Assembly: GCF_900115695.1 (NCBI RefSeq)
Contig: NZ_FOXK01000001.1
Coordinates: 124,001 to 188,000 of the forward strand
From: Ectopseudomonas toyotomiensis
GTDB lineage: Bacteria > Pseudomonadota > Gammaproteobacteria > Pseudomonadales > Pseudomonadaceae
Direction: 5' to 3'
DNA length: 64,000 bases
The first letter of the stretch is position 1; each line of letters opens with the position of its first letter. Below, piece by piece: positions 46,506 to 54,774 of this stretch. Under the pieces are notes generated by a model. That model was not told where the DNA came from and ran no database searches. It was given only the letters and a program-made list of their open reading frames with translations. The position numbers and the translations under genes were made by a program.

Positions 46506-46843
46506 ACGAAGTACAAGCCTGGCTGGCCTCGCTGCTGGTACTGAGCGGCGCAGTGATCTCTCTGCTTGGCGCGATTGGCGTGCTGCGCCTGCCCGATAGC
46601 TACAGCCGCATGCATGCGGCGAGCAAGGCCGGGCTTCTCGGCGCCGTCCTGTTACTTGGCGCAGTCGCCTTGGCCAGCAGTGGCGAGCTGGCACTGGAGG
46701 CCTTTCTCGGCCTGCTGATTCTGCTGGCCAGCGCCCCGCTGGCAGCGCACGCCATCGCCCGCGCCGCGCACCGCGCCGGCATTCGGCCGACGCTGGGGCG
46801 CTTGGGTGATGAGCTGGAACAGCGCAACAGGGGTGGTGAATAG
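46502..46843 (+). CDS. mnhG: Mrp/Mnh antiporter subunit G (operon 2)
   Basis: A 113-residue protein with three membrane segments and the MnhG signature GVLRLPDSYSRMHAASKAG (about 26-44). It is the last gene of operon 2 and ends five bases before the convergent dinG stop codon, leaving no room for a separate terminator, so transcripts may run into antisense dinG sequence. Confidence 0.92.
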   Translation: MNEVQAWLASLLVLSGAVISLLGAIGVLRLPDSYSRMHAASKAGLLGAVLLLGAVALASSGELALEAFLGLLILLASAPLAAHAIARAAHRAGIRPTLGRLGDELEQRNRGGE

Positions 46844-46848
46844 ATCGT

Positions 46849-48993
46849 TCAGTCGATCTGCCGGCGAAACGGCGGCAACGCATTGAGAATGGACTTGCCG
46901 TAGCGTTGGGTGACCACACGCCTATCCAGCAAGGTGATGGTGCCGCGATCGGCCTCGGTACGCAGCAGGCGACCGCAGGCCTGCACCAGGCGCAGCGAGG
47001 CGTCCGGTACAGCGATTTCCATGAAGGGATTACCGCCGCGCGCCTCGATCCACTCGGCCAGCGCCGCCTCAACCGGGTCATCCGGTACGGCGAAGGGAAT
47101 CTTGGCGATCACCACATGCTCGCAGTAGGCACCGGGCAAGTCGACACCCTCGGCGAAACTGGCCAGGCCGAACAGCACGCTTTCCTCACCAGAATCGACA
47201 CGCGCCTTGTGCTTGTTCAGGGTTTCCTGCTTGGACAGGTTGCCCTGAATGAACACGCGTTTGCGCCAGTCGCGATCCAGGCCGTCGAACACGTCCTGCA
47301 TCTGCTTGCGCGAGGAGAACAGCACCAGCGTCCCGCGACTGCCTGCGACCAGGCCCGGCAGCTCGCGGATGATGGCTGCCGTATGCACCGCCGCCTCACG
47401 CGGGTCGGCCTTCAGGTCGGGCACGCGCAGCAAACCGGCATCGGCATGATGGAAGGGGCTCGGCACAATGGCGCTGACCGCCACCTTGGGCAGGCCGGCG
47501 CGCATACGATAGCGGTCGAAGGTGCCCAGCGCGGTGAGCGTGGCGGAGGTCACCAAGGCGCCGTGGGCGACATTCCACAGGTTGCGGCGTAAGGTCTCGG
47601 CGGCCAGGATTGGGCTGGCGTTGACCTCGATATCGAACAGCGCACCGCTCTCGACCAGGATCAGCCAGCGTGCCATGGGTGGGCTTTCCTCGGGGTCTTC
47701 AGCGGTGAAGGCCAGCCACAGCTCCCAGTTGCCCTTGGCGCGCGCCATCAGGCTGCCGAACAGCGGATACCACTCCTCGGCCTGGTGGCTGGCGATGCCC
47801 ACAGAGCCCTCGCCGTCCATGGCCTCCTTGAGCAGCTCGGTAACACCGGTGAACAGGTCATTGAGCTTGGAGAAGCCCTTCTTCAGCTCCAGCCCCAGCT
47901 CGGTCAGATGCTCCGGCACCACGCCGCCGACGAAGCGGTGACGCGGGCGCTCGCGTCCTTCCATGTCCTCGCCGGCCTTGAAGTCGGCGATCTGCTCGCA
48001 GGCAGCGAACATGAACTGCTGCTGAGTCTTCAGCTCGCGGGCCAGCTCCGGCACCTGTTCGATCAGACGGCCGAGATCGCCCGGCAACGGGTTCTGCGCC
48101 AGCAGCTTGGTCAGATTCTTGTCGATCTGGGTCAGCCAGTCGGCGGTCGAGCGCAGGCGGGTGAAGTGGGCGAAGTGGCCGATGGCCTTGTCCGGCAGGT
48201 GATGGCCCTCGTCGAACACATAGATGGTTTCGCGCGGGTCGGGCAGTACCGCGCCGCCGCCGAGCGCCAGGTCGGCCAGCACCATGTCGTGGTTGGTGAC
48301 GATCACGTCGACCTTGCCCATGCCCTCGCGCGCTTTATAGAAAGCGCACTGCTGGAAGTTCGGGCAGTGGCGGTTGGTGCACTGGCTGTGGTCAGTGGTC
48401 AGTTGCGCCCAGCGCACGTCCTCCAGCTCTTCGGGCCAGCTGTCGCGGTCACCATCCCATTTATTGCCGGCGAGCTTCTCGATCATCGCGGTGAACAGCT
48501 TCTGGCCCTGCTCGTCGACGTCGATGCGAAAGCCTTCTTCCTCGAACAGTTGCGCAGTGGCGCTCTGCGCGGCACCGTCCTGCAGCAGGTGGTCGAGCTT
48601 GGACAGGCACAGGTAGCGGCCACGGCCCTTGGCCAGGGCGAAGCTGAAATTAAGGCCGCTGTTGCGCAACAGATCAGGCAGATCCTTGTGCACGATCTGT
48701 TCCTGCAGGGCCACGGTGGCGGTGGCGATCACCAGGCGCTTGCCAGCGGCCTTGGCCGTGGGAATGGTGGCCAGGCTGTAGGCCACCGTCTTGCCGGTAC
48801 CGGTGCCCGCCTCGACCGCCACCACGGCCGGGTCGCCCAGACGCTTGCCCTCGTCATCGGTCTTGATGGTGCCGAGCACCTTGGCGATCTCGGCGATCAT
48901 CAAGCGCTGGCCATAGCGCGGCTTGAGCGACTTGGCCTCGAGAAAGCGCGAATAGGCGCCCTGGATCTGGGACTTGAGTTCGGTACTGAGCAT
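46849..48993 (-). CDS. dinG: ATP-dependent DNA helicase DinG
   Basis: A 714-residue superfamily 2 helicase of the XPD type. Walker A is AGTGTGKT (62-69). Cysteines 129, 205, 210 and 216 fit the Fe-S cluster ligands. Walker B is FDEGHHL in the middle of the protein. It unwinds DNA/DNA and R-loop structures during replication and repair. The start at 48993 (MLSTELK) matches the family; the frame extends upstream over non-coding sequence. It is convergent with mnhG. Confidence 0.95.
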   Translation of the reverse strand: MLSTELKSQIQGAYSRFLEAKSLKPRYGQRLMIAEIAKVLGTIKTDDEGKRLGDPAVVAVEAGTGTGKTVAYSLATIPTAKAAGKRLVIATATVALQEQIVHKDLPDLLRNSGLNFSFALAKGRGRYLCLSKLDHLLQDGAAQSATAQLFEEEGFRIDVDEQGQKLFTAMIEKLAGNKWDGDRDSWPEELEDVRWAQLTTDHSQCTNRHCPNFQQCAFYKAREGMGKVDVIVTNHDMVLADLALGGGAVLPDPRETIYVFDEGHHLPDKAIGHFAHFTRLRSTADWLTQIDKNLTKLLAQNPLPGDLGRLIEQVPELARELKTQQQFMFAACEQIADFKAGEDMEGRERPRHRFVGGVVPEHLTELGLELKKGFSKLNDLFTGVTELLKEAMDGEGSVGIASHQAEEWYPLFGSLMARAKGNWELWLAFTAEDPEESPPMARWLILVESGALFDIEVNASPILAAETLRRNLWNVAHGALVTSATLTALGTFDRYRMRAGLPKVAVSAIVPSPFHHADAGLLRVPDLKADPREAAVHTAAIIRELPGLVAGSRGTLVLFSSRKQMQDVFDGLDRDWRKRVFIQGNLSKQETLNKHKARVDSGEESVLFGLASFAEGVDLPGAYCEHVVIAKIPFAVPDDPVEAALAEWIEARGGNPFMEIAVPDASLRLVQACGRLLRTEADRGTITLLDRRVVTQRYGKSILNALPPFRRQID

Positions 48994-49133
48994 GGATTCT
49001 GAAACGAAAAAGGCTGGATAAATTTTCAGTATTCGCGGAGCGGTCGCTATCATAGCGCGGCAATCGATCTGGCGCTGACTCGCGTGCCAATCGAATGAAC
49101 CGACCTGCCAAACGGCCCCTCTGGAGATACCGC

Positions 49134-49598
49134 ATGACACCCTACGCACCACTCTATGCGCTACACCTGTTGGCCGCCGTCGTCTGGGTCGGCGGGATGT
49201 TCTTCGCCTGGATGATCCTGCGCCCGGCGGCGGTGGACATACTGGAGCCACCAGCACGCCTACGCCTGTGGCTGAGTGTGTTCAAACGCTTCTTCGTCTG
49301 GGTCTGGATAGCGGTAGCAGTCCTGCCCCTGACTGGAGTCGGCATGCTGCACATGAGCTACAGCGGTTTCGACGCCGCGCCGCGCTACGTGCACGTCATG
49401 ATGGGTCTGTATCTGGTGATGCTCGCCCTGTTCCTGCGCATTCAGGCGCTGCAGCTGCCGCAGCTGCGGCGCGCTGTGGAGAGCGAGAACTGGCCTGCAG
49501 GCGGCGAGGTGCTGGGGCGGATTCGCAAAGTGGTCGGCAGCAACCTGCTGATCGGCCTGGCACTGATGACGCTAGCGGCCATGCGCCCGCCATTCTGA
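49134..49598 (+). CDS. CopD-family membrane protein
   Basis: A 154-residue protein with four membrane segments in the CopD-like domain, including the conserved LHLLAAVVWVGGMFFAWMIL (about 9-28; histidine 10) that binds haem or copper in relatives. GGAG lies eight bases upstream of the chosen start. It is divergent from dinG. No copper-resistance genes lie nearby, so the function is uncertain. Confidence 0.8.
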   Translation: MTPYAPLYALHLLAAVVWVGGMFFAWMILRPAAVDILEPPARLRLWLSVFKRFFVWVWIAVAVLPLTGVGMLHMSYSGFDAAPRYVHVMMGLYLVMLALFLRIQALQLPQLRRAVESENWPAGGEVLGRIRKVVGSNLLIGLALMTLAAMRPPF

Positions 49599-49647
49599 TC
49601 GACGCGGCTGCCTTCCTCTGCATGGCAACGAAGGCAGCGACGGTTAC

Positions 49648-50409
49648 TTAGAAACGAAACACCTGCATGGCACCACTGCGTCCAGCTGCTCCCTCGCGTC
49701 CAGCCTGGCCGGGTTTGCCATCGGCAGCACCCTCTACGCCGTAGAGCAGGCAGCCCTTGGCAGCGCCCCCACGGCCGGGGCGCCCCGCCGAACCGGCTGC
49801 ACCACCCGCGCCGCCGTCGAGCAACACCTGCATGCGCTCGACCTCGACATGGTGAGGCACCTCCAGCACCACGCTGCCGCCTGCAGCACCTTCATGCCCA
49901 TCGGTGCCGTCCTGACCATCGTGGCCAGCACTGGCCTGCCCCCAGGTGCAACCACCCGGCTGCCCATGCGCGCCATCCAGTCCGGCATAACCCGGTCTGC
50001 CCTGACCACCGCGCACATCGAGGGTCAAGGATTCGAATGTCAGCTTGTGCAGCTTGAGCTTGATCTCTCGCCCAGGCGTGGCTGGCCGGGTGTAAGTGCC
50101 AGCGGCACCTTTGGCGCTGATCCAGGCACCCGGGCCGATATCGGCGTCCTCTACCACCAGTCGCAGTGGCTGATCGCTGGGTGCAATGCCAATACGCGCG
50201 TCGCGGCCCATGAGCAGCTCACCGATATGCAACTCGGTCACCGTTGCCGGAATCATCAGGGTCGCCTGATCCGCCACTTCCAGCCGTTCGAGCTGCAGGC
50301 TGCTACTGGCGACCGGCAAACGCATCAGGGTATTGGACGGCACCGTGACCTGCGCAGCGGCCAACGACGGACCTGCGAACAGGCAAAGCAACAGAGCGAG
50401 ACTACGCAT
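49648..50409 (-). CDS. Exported collagen-like protein
   Basis: A 253-residue predicted exported protein. Residues 1-19 (MRSLALLLCLFAGPSLAAA) form a signal peptide. A beta-rich domain of about 100 residues follows, and from about residue 128 on there are glycine-rich segments in G-x-y rhythm with proline (GGQGRPGYAGLDGAHGQPGG and GKPGQAGREGAAGRSG). Bacterial collagen-like proteins form fibrous surface domains, but the repeats here are short and broken. It overlaps the DUF1145 gene by eight bases. Function unknown. Confidence 0.7.
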   Translation of the reverse strand: MRSLALLLCLFAGPSLAAAQVTVPSNTLMRLPVASSSLQLERLEVADQATLMIPATVTELHIGELLMGRDARIGIAPSDQPLRLVVEDADIGPGAWISAKGAAGTYTRPATPGREIKLKLHKLTFESLTLDVRGGQGRPGYAGLDGAHGQPGGCTWGQASAGHDGQDGTDGHEGAAGGSVVLEVPHHVEVERMQVLLDGGAGGAAGSAGRPGRGGAAKGCLLYGVEGAADGKPGQAGREGAAGRSGAMQVFRF

Positions 50410-50707
50410 GAGCCGCCTCCTCGAGCGCTGCTGCAACAGCGCTTTCAGGCCCTTGCTCGGCCTTCAGCGGATAGAGGTGAAAAATGCCGAACAGCAGGAC
50501 CTGTACACGATCCAGCCAGGGGTTAGTGCGACCGGACAGGAGCCCCGAGAACAGCCACAGTTGTACCCCATGCAGCAGCGCAAGAAAGCCCGCGAGCAGA
50601 TAGACGAGCTGTTCGAACGGCGCACCAAAACGCTTGGCCAGCGCCGCCGCAAATACCAGCCAGAAAGCCAAGGCCAGCGCCTTGCCCATCATCAACAATG
50701 CTTTCAT
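50402..50707 (-). CDS. DUF1145-family membrane protein
   Basis: A 101-residue protein with three hydrophobic segments (about 8-24, 32-52 and 66-78), matching the DUF1145 (YhhL-like) family by layout and the FWLVFAAALAKRFGAPFEQL segment. It precedes and overlaps the collagen-like gene by eight bases, so the two share an operon. The role is unknown. Confidence 0.75.
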   Translation of the reverse strand: MKALLMMGKALALAFWLVFAAALAKRFGAPFEQLVYLLAGFLALLHGVQLWLFSGLLSGRTNPWLDRVQVLLFGIFHLYPLKAEQGPESAVAAALEEAAHA

Positions 50708-50866
50708 CCCCGCCCTCTTGCTCTGGTTTTTCTAATAGCGCAGCACGTTAACCGGTCGCGGCCCGGACCACCAGAGCGAGGGAATATTTTCCGTGATCTC
50801 AGCTATCGCCAGCCGTAAAAGCGACACCCCCCAGGCCAATGATGACCTGTGGGGCGCCCCTGCGCT

Positions 50867-51601
50867 TCAACGGGAAACGTACAACTCCACGCGGCGGTTC
50901 TGTGCGCGGCCGGCATCGCTGCCGTTATCCGCCACCGGTTGGCTCTCACCACGGCCTTCGGTACTGAGCTTGCCGGCAGGCACACCCTGGGCGATGAGAA
51001 AGTCGGCAACACTGCGTGCGCGGCGCTCGGACAAGCCCTGGTTGTAGGCATCAGAACCAACGCTATCGGTATGCCCGACGACCTTGACTGCGACCAGACT
51101 GGCACCGGTCAGGCGGGTACTGACGTCGGCAAGCAGACGCCGCGCCTCACCCGTCAGTTCGGCTGAATCGAACGCGAACAGCACATTTCCCACGTCACTG
51201 AGAACGATGACCTCATCCTGCGCCTGCTGCTCCATCACCGGCTCGTCCGCAACACTGGCGGGGTATTGCGGCAAAGGGCAACCGTTATGGCCTACCGCAG
51301 TACCGGCTGGCGTGCCGGGGCAGCGATCACGGCGGTCGAACACACCGTCGCCATCTTCGTCGCCGTCCTGCGCATAGCAGATGATGGTACCCAGCAGAGC
51401 GCCGGCTACCGCGCCGCCTGCTGCCCAGGTGGAACTTTCGATTGCGCCGAGGCCGCCACCGGCCAGGGCTCCAATCGCACTGCACAGGGGCCAGTTCCCC
51501 TGGTTGAGCGGCGCGTCTCCCGTACTGGAAGTCGTGGCACAACCCGAGAGAACACTGCTGACCAGGAGAAAGGGTAAAACCCTCGAAAACTTGATTCTCA
51601 T
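50867..51601 (-). CDS. OmpA-type lipoprotein with glycine zipper and thrombospondin-3-like repeat
   Basis: A 244-residue lipoprotein with lipobox LSGC and Cys21. A glycine zipper follows (about 40-75, GALAGGGLGAIESSTWAAGG), then a calcium-binding TSP3-like stretch DEDGDGVFDRRDRCPGTPAG (about 81-100), then an OmpA-like peptidoglycan-binding domain (about 130-240, GHTDSVGSDAYNQGLSERRA). It has the same architecture as the gene just upstream, plus the TSP3 element. Its ribosome binding site AGGAG lies in a perfect hairpin (see 51610-51646). Confidence 0.92.
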   Translation of the reverse strand: MRIKFSRVLPFLLVSSVLSGCATTSSTGDAPLNQGNWPLCSAIGALAGGGLGAIESSTWAAGGAVAGALLGTIICYAQDGDEDGDGVFDRRDRCPGTPAGTAVGHNGCPLPQYPASVADEPVMEQQAQDEVIVLSDVGNVLFAFDSAELTGEARRLLADVSTRLTGASLVAVKVVGHTDSVGSDAYNQGLSERRARSVADFLIAQGVPAGKLSTEGRGESQPVADNGSDAGRAQNRRVELYVSR

Positions 51602-51609
51602 GGCGGTGT

Positions 51610-51646
51610 CTCCTGTGATACCGGCATGTTGCCGGTATCACAGGAG
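51610..51646 (-). promoter_or_regulatory. Perfect 16 bp RNA hairpin that buries the ribosome binding site
   Basis: CTCCTGTGATACCGGC (minus strand, 51646-51631) and its exact complement GCCGGTATCACAGGAG (51625-51610) flank the 5-base loop AACAT. The right arm ends in the AGGAG ribosome binding site, eight bases before the ATG of the OmpA-type gene, so the whole site would be paired when the full hairpin is transcribed. There is no T run, so it is not a simple terminator. Confidence 0.75.
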
Positions 51647-51673
51647 TAAAGACGGCGACAGGATTTCAGACAA
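51645..51673 (-). promoter_or_regulatory. Likely promoter of the OmpA-type gene at 50867-51601
   Basis: On the minus strand TTGTCT (51673-51668) and TTTACT (51650-51645) are separated by 17 bases, a reasonable sigma-70 promoter. Transcription would begin near 51638, inside the left arm of the hairpin. The -35 box overlaps the T tract of the preceding terminator. Confidence 0.5.
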
Positions 51674-51708
51674 GAAAAGGCCCGACCGATGGAAATCGGT
51701 CGGGCCTT
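51672..51708 (-). terminator. Terminator of the upstream OmpA-type lipoprotein gene
   Basis: AAGGCCCGACCGAT and ATCGGTCGGGCCTT pair perfectly over 14 bp around GGAA (plus strand), with TTTTCTT following on the minus strand. It lies 36 bases after the stop codon of the gene at 51745-52377. Confidence 0.9.
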
Positions 51709-51744
51709 CGCGGGTTACACCTGACTTGGCTTACACGAAGCGCC

Positions 51745-52377
51745 TTAAGGCTGAGCTTCGACCTCGGCTTCCACGCGACGGTTGATGGCGCGACCATCAG
51801 CAGTGGCGTTGTCGGCAACCGGGCGGCTCTCGCCATAACCCACAGCCTGCACACGGCCGGACTCGACACCGTACTGGTTGACCAGAACGTCACGCACGGC
51901 ACTGGCACGGCGCTCGGACAGGCCCTGGTTGTAAGCATCGCTGCCCACCGAGTCGGTGTGACCTTCAACCACGGTGCTGGTCTGCGGATACTGTTTCATG
52001 AAGTCGGCCAGGGCTTTGATGTCGCCATAGCTTTCCTGCTTGACCTGGGCCTTGTCGAAGTCGAACTTGACGTCCAGTTCGACACGAACGGCTTCGGCTG
52101 GCTCGACAACGGCAACCTCCTCGACCATGACTTCTTCTTCAACTACTGCGACTTGTTGAGCTTCGGCACCATGTACCCAGCAATAAGCTGCGCCAAGACC
52201 AGCACCGAGCGCAGCACCAGCACCAGCCCAGGAAGAACTTTCGATGGCCCCTAACGCCGCGCCACCAACACCGCCTACAGCTGCGCAGGTGGGCCAGTCG
52301 GTTTTCTGCAGGCCGGCGCAACCGGTCAGCAAGGTACTCGCCAGAATCAGGGGTACTGCGTTCCTTGTGATACTCAT
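51745..52377 (-). CDS. OmpA-type lipoprotein with glycine zipper
   Basis: A 210-residue lipoprotein with lipobox LTGC and Cys20. The glycine zipper (about 33-65) contains GAIESSSWAGAGAALGAGLG, closely like the neighbouring gene. A valine- and glutamate-rich linker follows (VVEEEVMVEEVAVVEP, about 77-92), then the OmpA-like domain (GHTDSVGSDAYNQGLSERRA, about 140-159). It replaces the TSP3 segment of its neighbour with the acidic linker. The two are probably tandem duplicates. GGAGACC lies upstream of the ATG. Confidence 0.92.
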   Translation of the reverse strand: MSITRNAVPLILASTLLTGCAGLQKTDWPTCAAVGGVGGAALGAIESSSWAGAGAALGAGLGAAYCWVHGAEAQQVAVVEEEVMVEEVAVVEPAEAVRVELDVKFDFDKAQVKQESYGDIKALADFMKQYPQTSTVVEGHTDSVGSDAYNQGLSERRASAVRDVLVNQYGVESGRVQAVGYGESRPVADNATADGRAINRRVEAEVEAQP

Positions 52378-52540
52378 ACTTTAGGTCTCCAATGTTCATC
52401 GGCCCATAACCGACTCAATAGTAGTAAAGACAGGAGTTGTACAATCCGCCAGCTATAGCAGCTTCTGCGGATAATTTTCTCTCACTCTAGGCCTGATACC
52501 GACACCACGTTAGTCTTTGCAGACTTTTCGAGGAAGTTCG

Positions 52541-53038
52541 ATGACCGCCAGCCTTAGTACCCGTACTCCACAGCAAGCCATTGCGGCACTGCTTGCCCGC
52601 TATACCCCCGAGAAACTGCTGTTACTCGGCGCAAGCGAACTGCCCGCAGTCAGCGCCTTTCACGGCGCCCACCCGCAGTGTCAGGTCACCACCGCACCTG
52701 CTGCTCCCCTGGCGCCGGAACTGGCCGCACAGCGCTTCGACCTGGCAATTCTGGTCGACTGTCTGGAGCACTTACCCAAACGCGAAGGACTGCAACTACT
52801 GGGTGGCATTCGCAACCTCAACGCCAGCAGGGTCGCCGTGTTGCTCGACCTCAAGGCAGGTGATTGGCAGGAAACCGACTTTTTCGCCCTGGCCATGCAA
52901 GCCAGTGAACAGTTCCAGCGCGAGGGACAGACCCTGCATCTGTTCACCTATGATCTACTCGATTACAAGCAAGTTCCCGACTGGTTGAACGCGAAGTTCT
53001 GGGCTAATCCACAAAACTTCGGCAAATACTGGTGGTAG
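52541..53038 (+). CDS. Conserved protein resembling a methyltransferase fold (DUF6231-like)
   Basis: A 165-residue protein that resembles a class I methyltransferase in outline: LLLLGASE near residues 25-32 in the position of motif I, and [18 protein letters not shown] (about 66-83), but the glycine-rich cofactor loop is reduced, so binding of S-adenosylmethionine is doubtful. I recall it as the Pseudomonas DUF6231 type. AGGAAG is upstream of the start. It is four bases from the ychJ-like gene and likely co-transcribed with it. Confidence 0.65.
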   Translation: MTASLSTRTPQQAIAALLARYTPEKLLLLGASELPAVSAFHGAHPQCQVTTAPAAPLAPELAAQRFDLAILVDCLEHLPKREGLQLLGGIRNLNASRVAVLLDLKAGDWQETDFFALAMQASEQFQREGQTLHLFTYDLLDYKQVPDWLNAKFWANPQNFGKYWW

Positions 53039-53042
53039 AGCG

Positions 53043-53525
53043 ATGAACCCACTCGATCCCAATTGCCCTTGTGGCAGCGGTAATCCGCTGAGCCAGTGTT
53101 GTGGTCACTATCACGCGGGCACCCACGCGCCCAGCGCGGAGCTGCTGATGCGCTCGCGCTACAGCGCCTATGTACTGGGCCTGGTGGACTATCTGGTGGC
53201 CACTACCCTGCCCGTCCAGCAGCCGGCGCTCGACCGCGACGCGATGGCTGCCTGGAGCGCCCAAAGCACCTGGCTCGGCCTGGAAGTCGAAGGCAGCGAG
53301 GTATTCGGCGGCAAGCCAGAACACGCCCAGGTCAGCTTCGTCGCACGCTGGCACGATGACAACGGCGAACACCGCCACCGCGAATGCTCCGCTTTCGTTC
53401 AGGTGGACGGACGCTGGTTCTTCCTCGACCCGACGGTGCCACTGAAGGCCGGACGCAATGATCCTTGCCCCTGCCAGGGCGGGCAGAAGTTCAAGAAATG
53501 CTGTGCGCCCTACCTGAATGCCTGA
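53043..53525 (+). CDS. YchJ-family SEC-C protein
   Basis: A 160-residue protein with a YchJ-type NTF2-like core between two SEC-C zinc-binding motifs: [17 protein letters not shown] at the N terminus (about 7-23) and [13 protein letters not shown] at the C terminus (about 143-155). The family is widespread in Proteobacteria and of unknown role. It starts four bases after the preceding gene. Confidence 0.88.
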   Translation: MNPLDPNCPCGSGNPLSQCCGHYHAGTHAPSAELLMRSRYSAYVLGLVDYLVATTLPVQQPALDRDAMAAWSAQSTWLGLEVEGSEVFGGKPEHAQVSFVARWHDDNGEHRHRECSAFVQVDGRWFFLDPTVPLKAGRNDPCPCQGGQKFKKCCAPYLNA

Positions 53526-53592
53526 TTGGCGTTAATCCTGCTTTCTGCTTGAGTTGACACGTCCTGCGAGGACACTCAACAAGGAGAAAGCC

Positions 53593-54708
53593 ATGCACAA
53601 GAAAAGTGGTATCGCTCTTATCCTGGCCGGCCTGCTAGCAGGCTGCGCCAACCAGCCCGGCGGGCTGCAAGGGGAAACGCTGGATCTGGGTGACAGCCAG
53701 CGCGTCAGCCGCCTGTTCGCCTACCCGAACAACTGCAGTGTGATCTGCTACCGCGACTGGACGCTGGAACAGACGGTCGAACACTACCTGCAACAGAGCC
53801 TGACGCGCGACGGTTACCCCCAGGCCAACGTGCGCGTAACACGCAAGGGGGAACGCATTCACGCCATTTTCGACGGCACGCCAACGGATTACGGCAAGTC
53901 CCTGCTGCAATTGCTCGATGCCGGTGATCTGGCCTATCAGGGCGCCAGCCAGCTCAATAGTGACGGCAAGTGGCAGTACAACTGGTATTTCTTCCTGCCC
54001 TTGGGCATGGCCCTGGAGAACCGCAAGAGCGTTGAGCTGCTGCACTTCCCACCCGACTACTCCCTGACTCAGGCCCAGGATTATCTGCGTTCGAGCACCA
54101 CGGATCGCTGGGCGTCGCTGCTCAGTTTCAATGGTGTACAGGCGGAACAAACCCCCGCTTACCAGACCATCATCGACATCGCGCCCATCGCTGCCCCGGC
54201 CAGTGCCGGCAGTGCCCTGGAAGGCGTTTATGGCTATTTCACCAGCTATCAGCGGCGCATGGTCAGCGAGCTCAGCGTCGGCTCGGGCGATACCAGCCTG
54301 CCGATGGTCGCCTTTGGTGCACCGGTGCGCAGTTGGATCACGCAGCAATACGGGGTGAATCTGCCGGTGCTGGGCCTCGGCCAGATCGATGCAGCACCTG
54401 GGCAGCAGGTCTCAGTGCTCGGCGCCAACCACCCCAGCTACATCTGGTATGCGGCCGATCCAGCCAACAACAAGGGCAGCGAGGCCGCCGCCAACGCAGC
54501 AGGGATCAAGGTCATGGGGCAGGACCTGAGCGCCGCCTGCTGGCAGGCCGGTATGGGCCAGCAACCAACAGCTGATCCGCAGCAGACGCTGAACACCTGC
54601 ACCGAAAAATGGCAAGTGACGGAGAAACTGCAAACCTGCGAACTGTTTTTCACCAGCGTGCGCAACCTCAAACCTGACGAGGCCGCTGCCAAATGCAAGG
54701 CGGGTTAA
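53593..54708 (+). CDS. Lipoprotein of unknown function
   Basis: A 371-residue predicted lipoprotein with lipobox LLAGC and Cys18 (start MHKKSGIAL at 53593, with AAGGAG seven bases upstream). The N-terminal third contains CSVICYRDWTLEQTVEHYL (about 44-62); the C-terminal third is cysteine-containing (CWQAG and CTEKW segments), compatible with disulfides in the periplasm. I do not recognise a named family. It stands alone, followed by a strong bidirectional hairpin. Confidence 0.7.
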   Translation: MHKKSGIALILAGLLAGCANQPGGLQGETLDLGDSQRVSRLFAYPNNCSVICYRDWTLEQTVEHYLQQSLTRDGYPQANVRVTRKGERIHAIFDGTPTDYGKSLLQLLDAGDLAYQGASQLNSDGKWQYNWYFFLPLGMALENRKSVELLHFPPDYSLTQAQDYLRSSTTDRWASLLSFNGVQAEQTPAYQTIIDIAPIAAPASAGSALEGVYGYFTSYQRRMVSELSVGSGDTSLPMVAFGAPVRSWITQQYGVNLPVLGLGQIDAAPGQQVSVLGANHPSYIWYAADPANNKGSEAAANAAGIKVMGQDLSAACWQAGMGQQPTADPQQTLNTCTEKWQVTEKLQTCELFFTSVRNLKPDEAAAKCKAG

Positions 54709-54721
54709 TGGCCTGAACGCA

Positions 54722-54756
54722 AAACGCCGTGGCTGCGTGCGCAGTTCACGGCGTTT
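54722..54756. terminator. Bidirectional terminator hairpin
   Basis: AAACGCCGTG and CACGGCGTTT pair perfectly over 10 bp, between two convergent genes, and can end transcription from both sides. Confidence 0.85.
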
Positions 54757-54774
54757 CAGTCAGGCTAGGAATGC

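Noticed and set aside
50809..50850. Hairpin CAGG/CCTG-CCCC near the end of the OmpA-type gene as a terminator
   Set aside because: The stem needs a mismatch and has no T tract on the minus strand, so it is not a convincing terminator.
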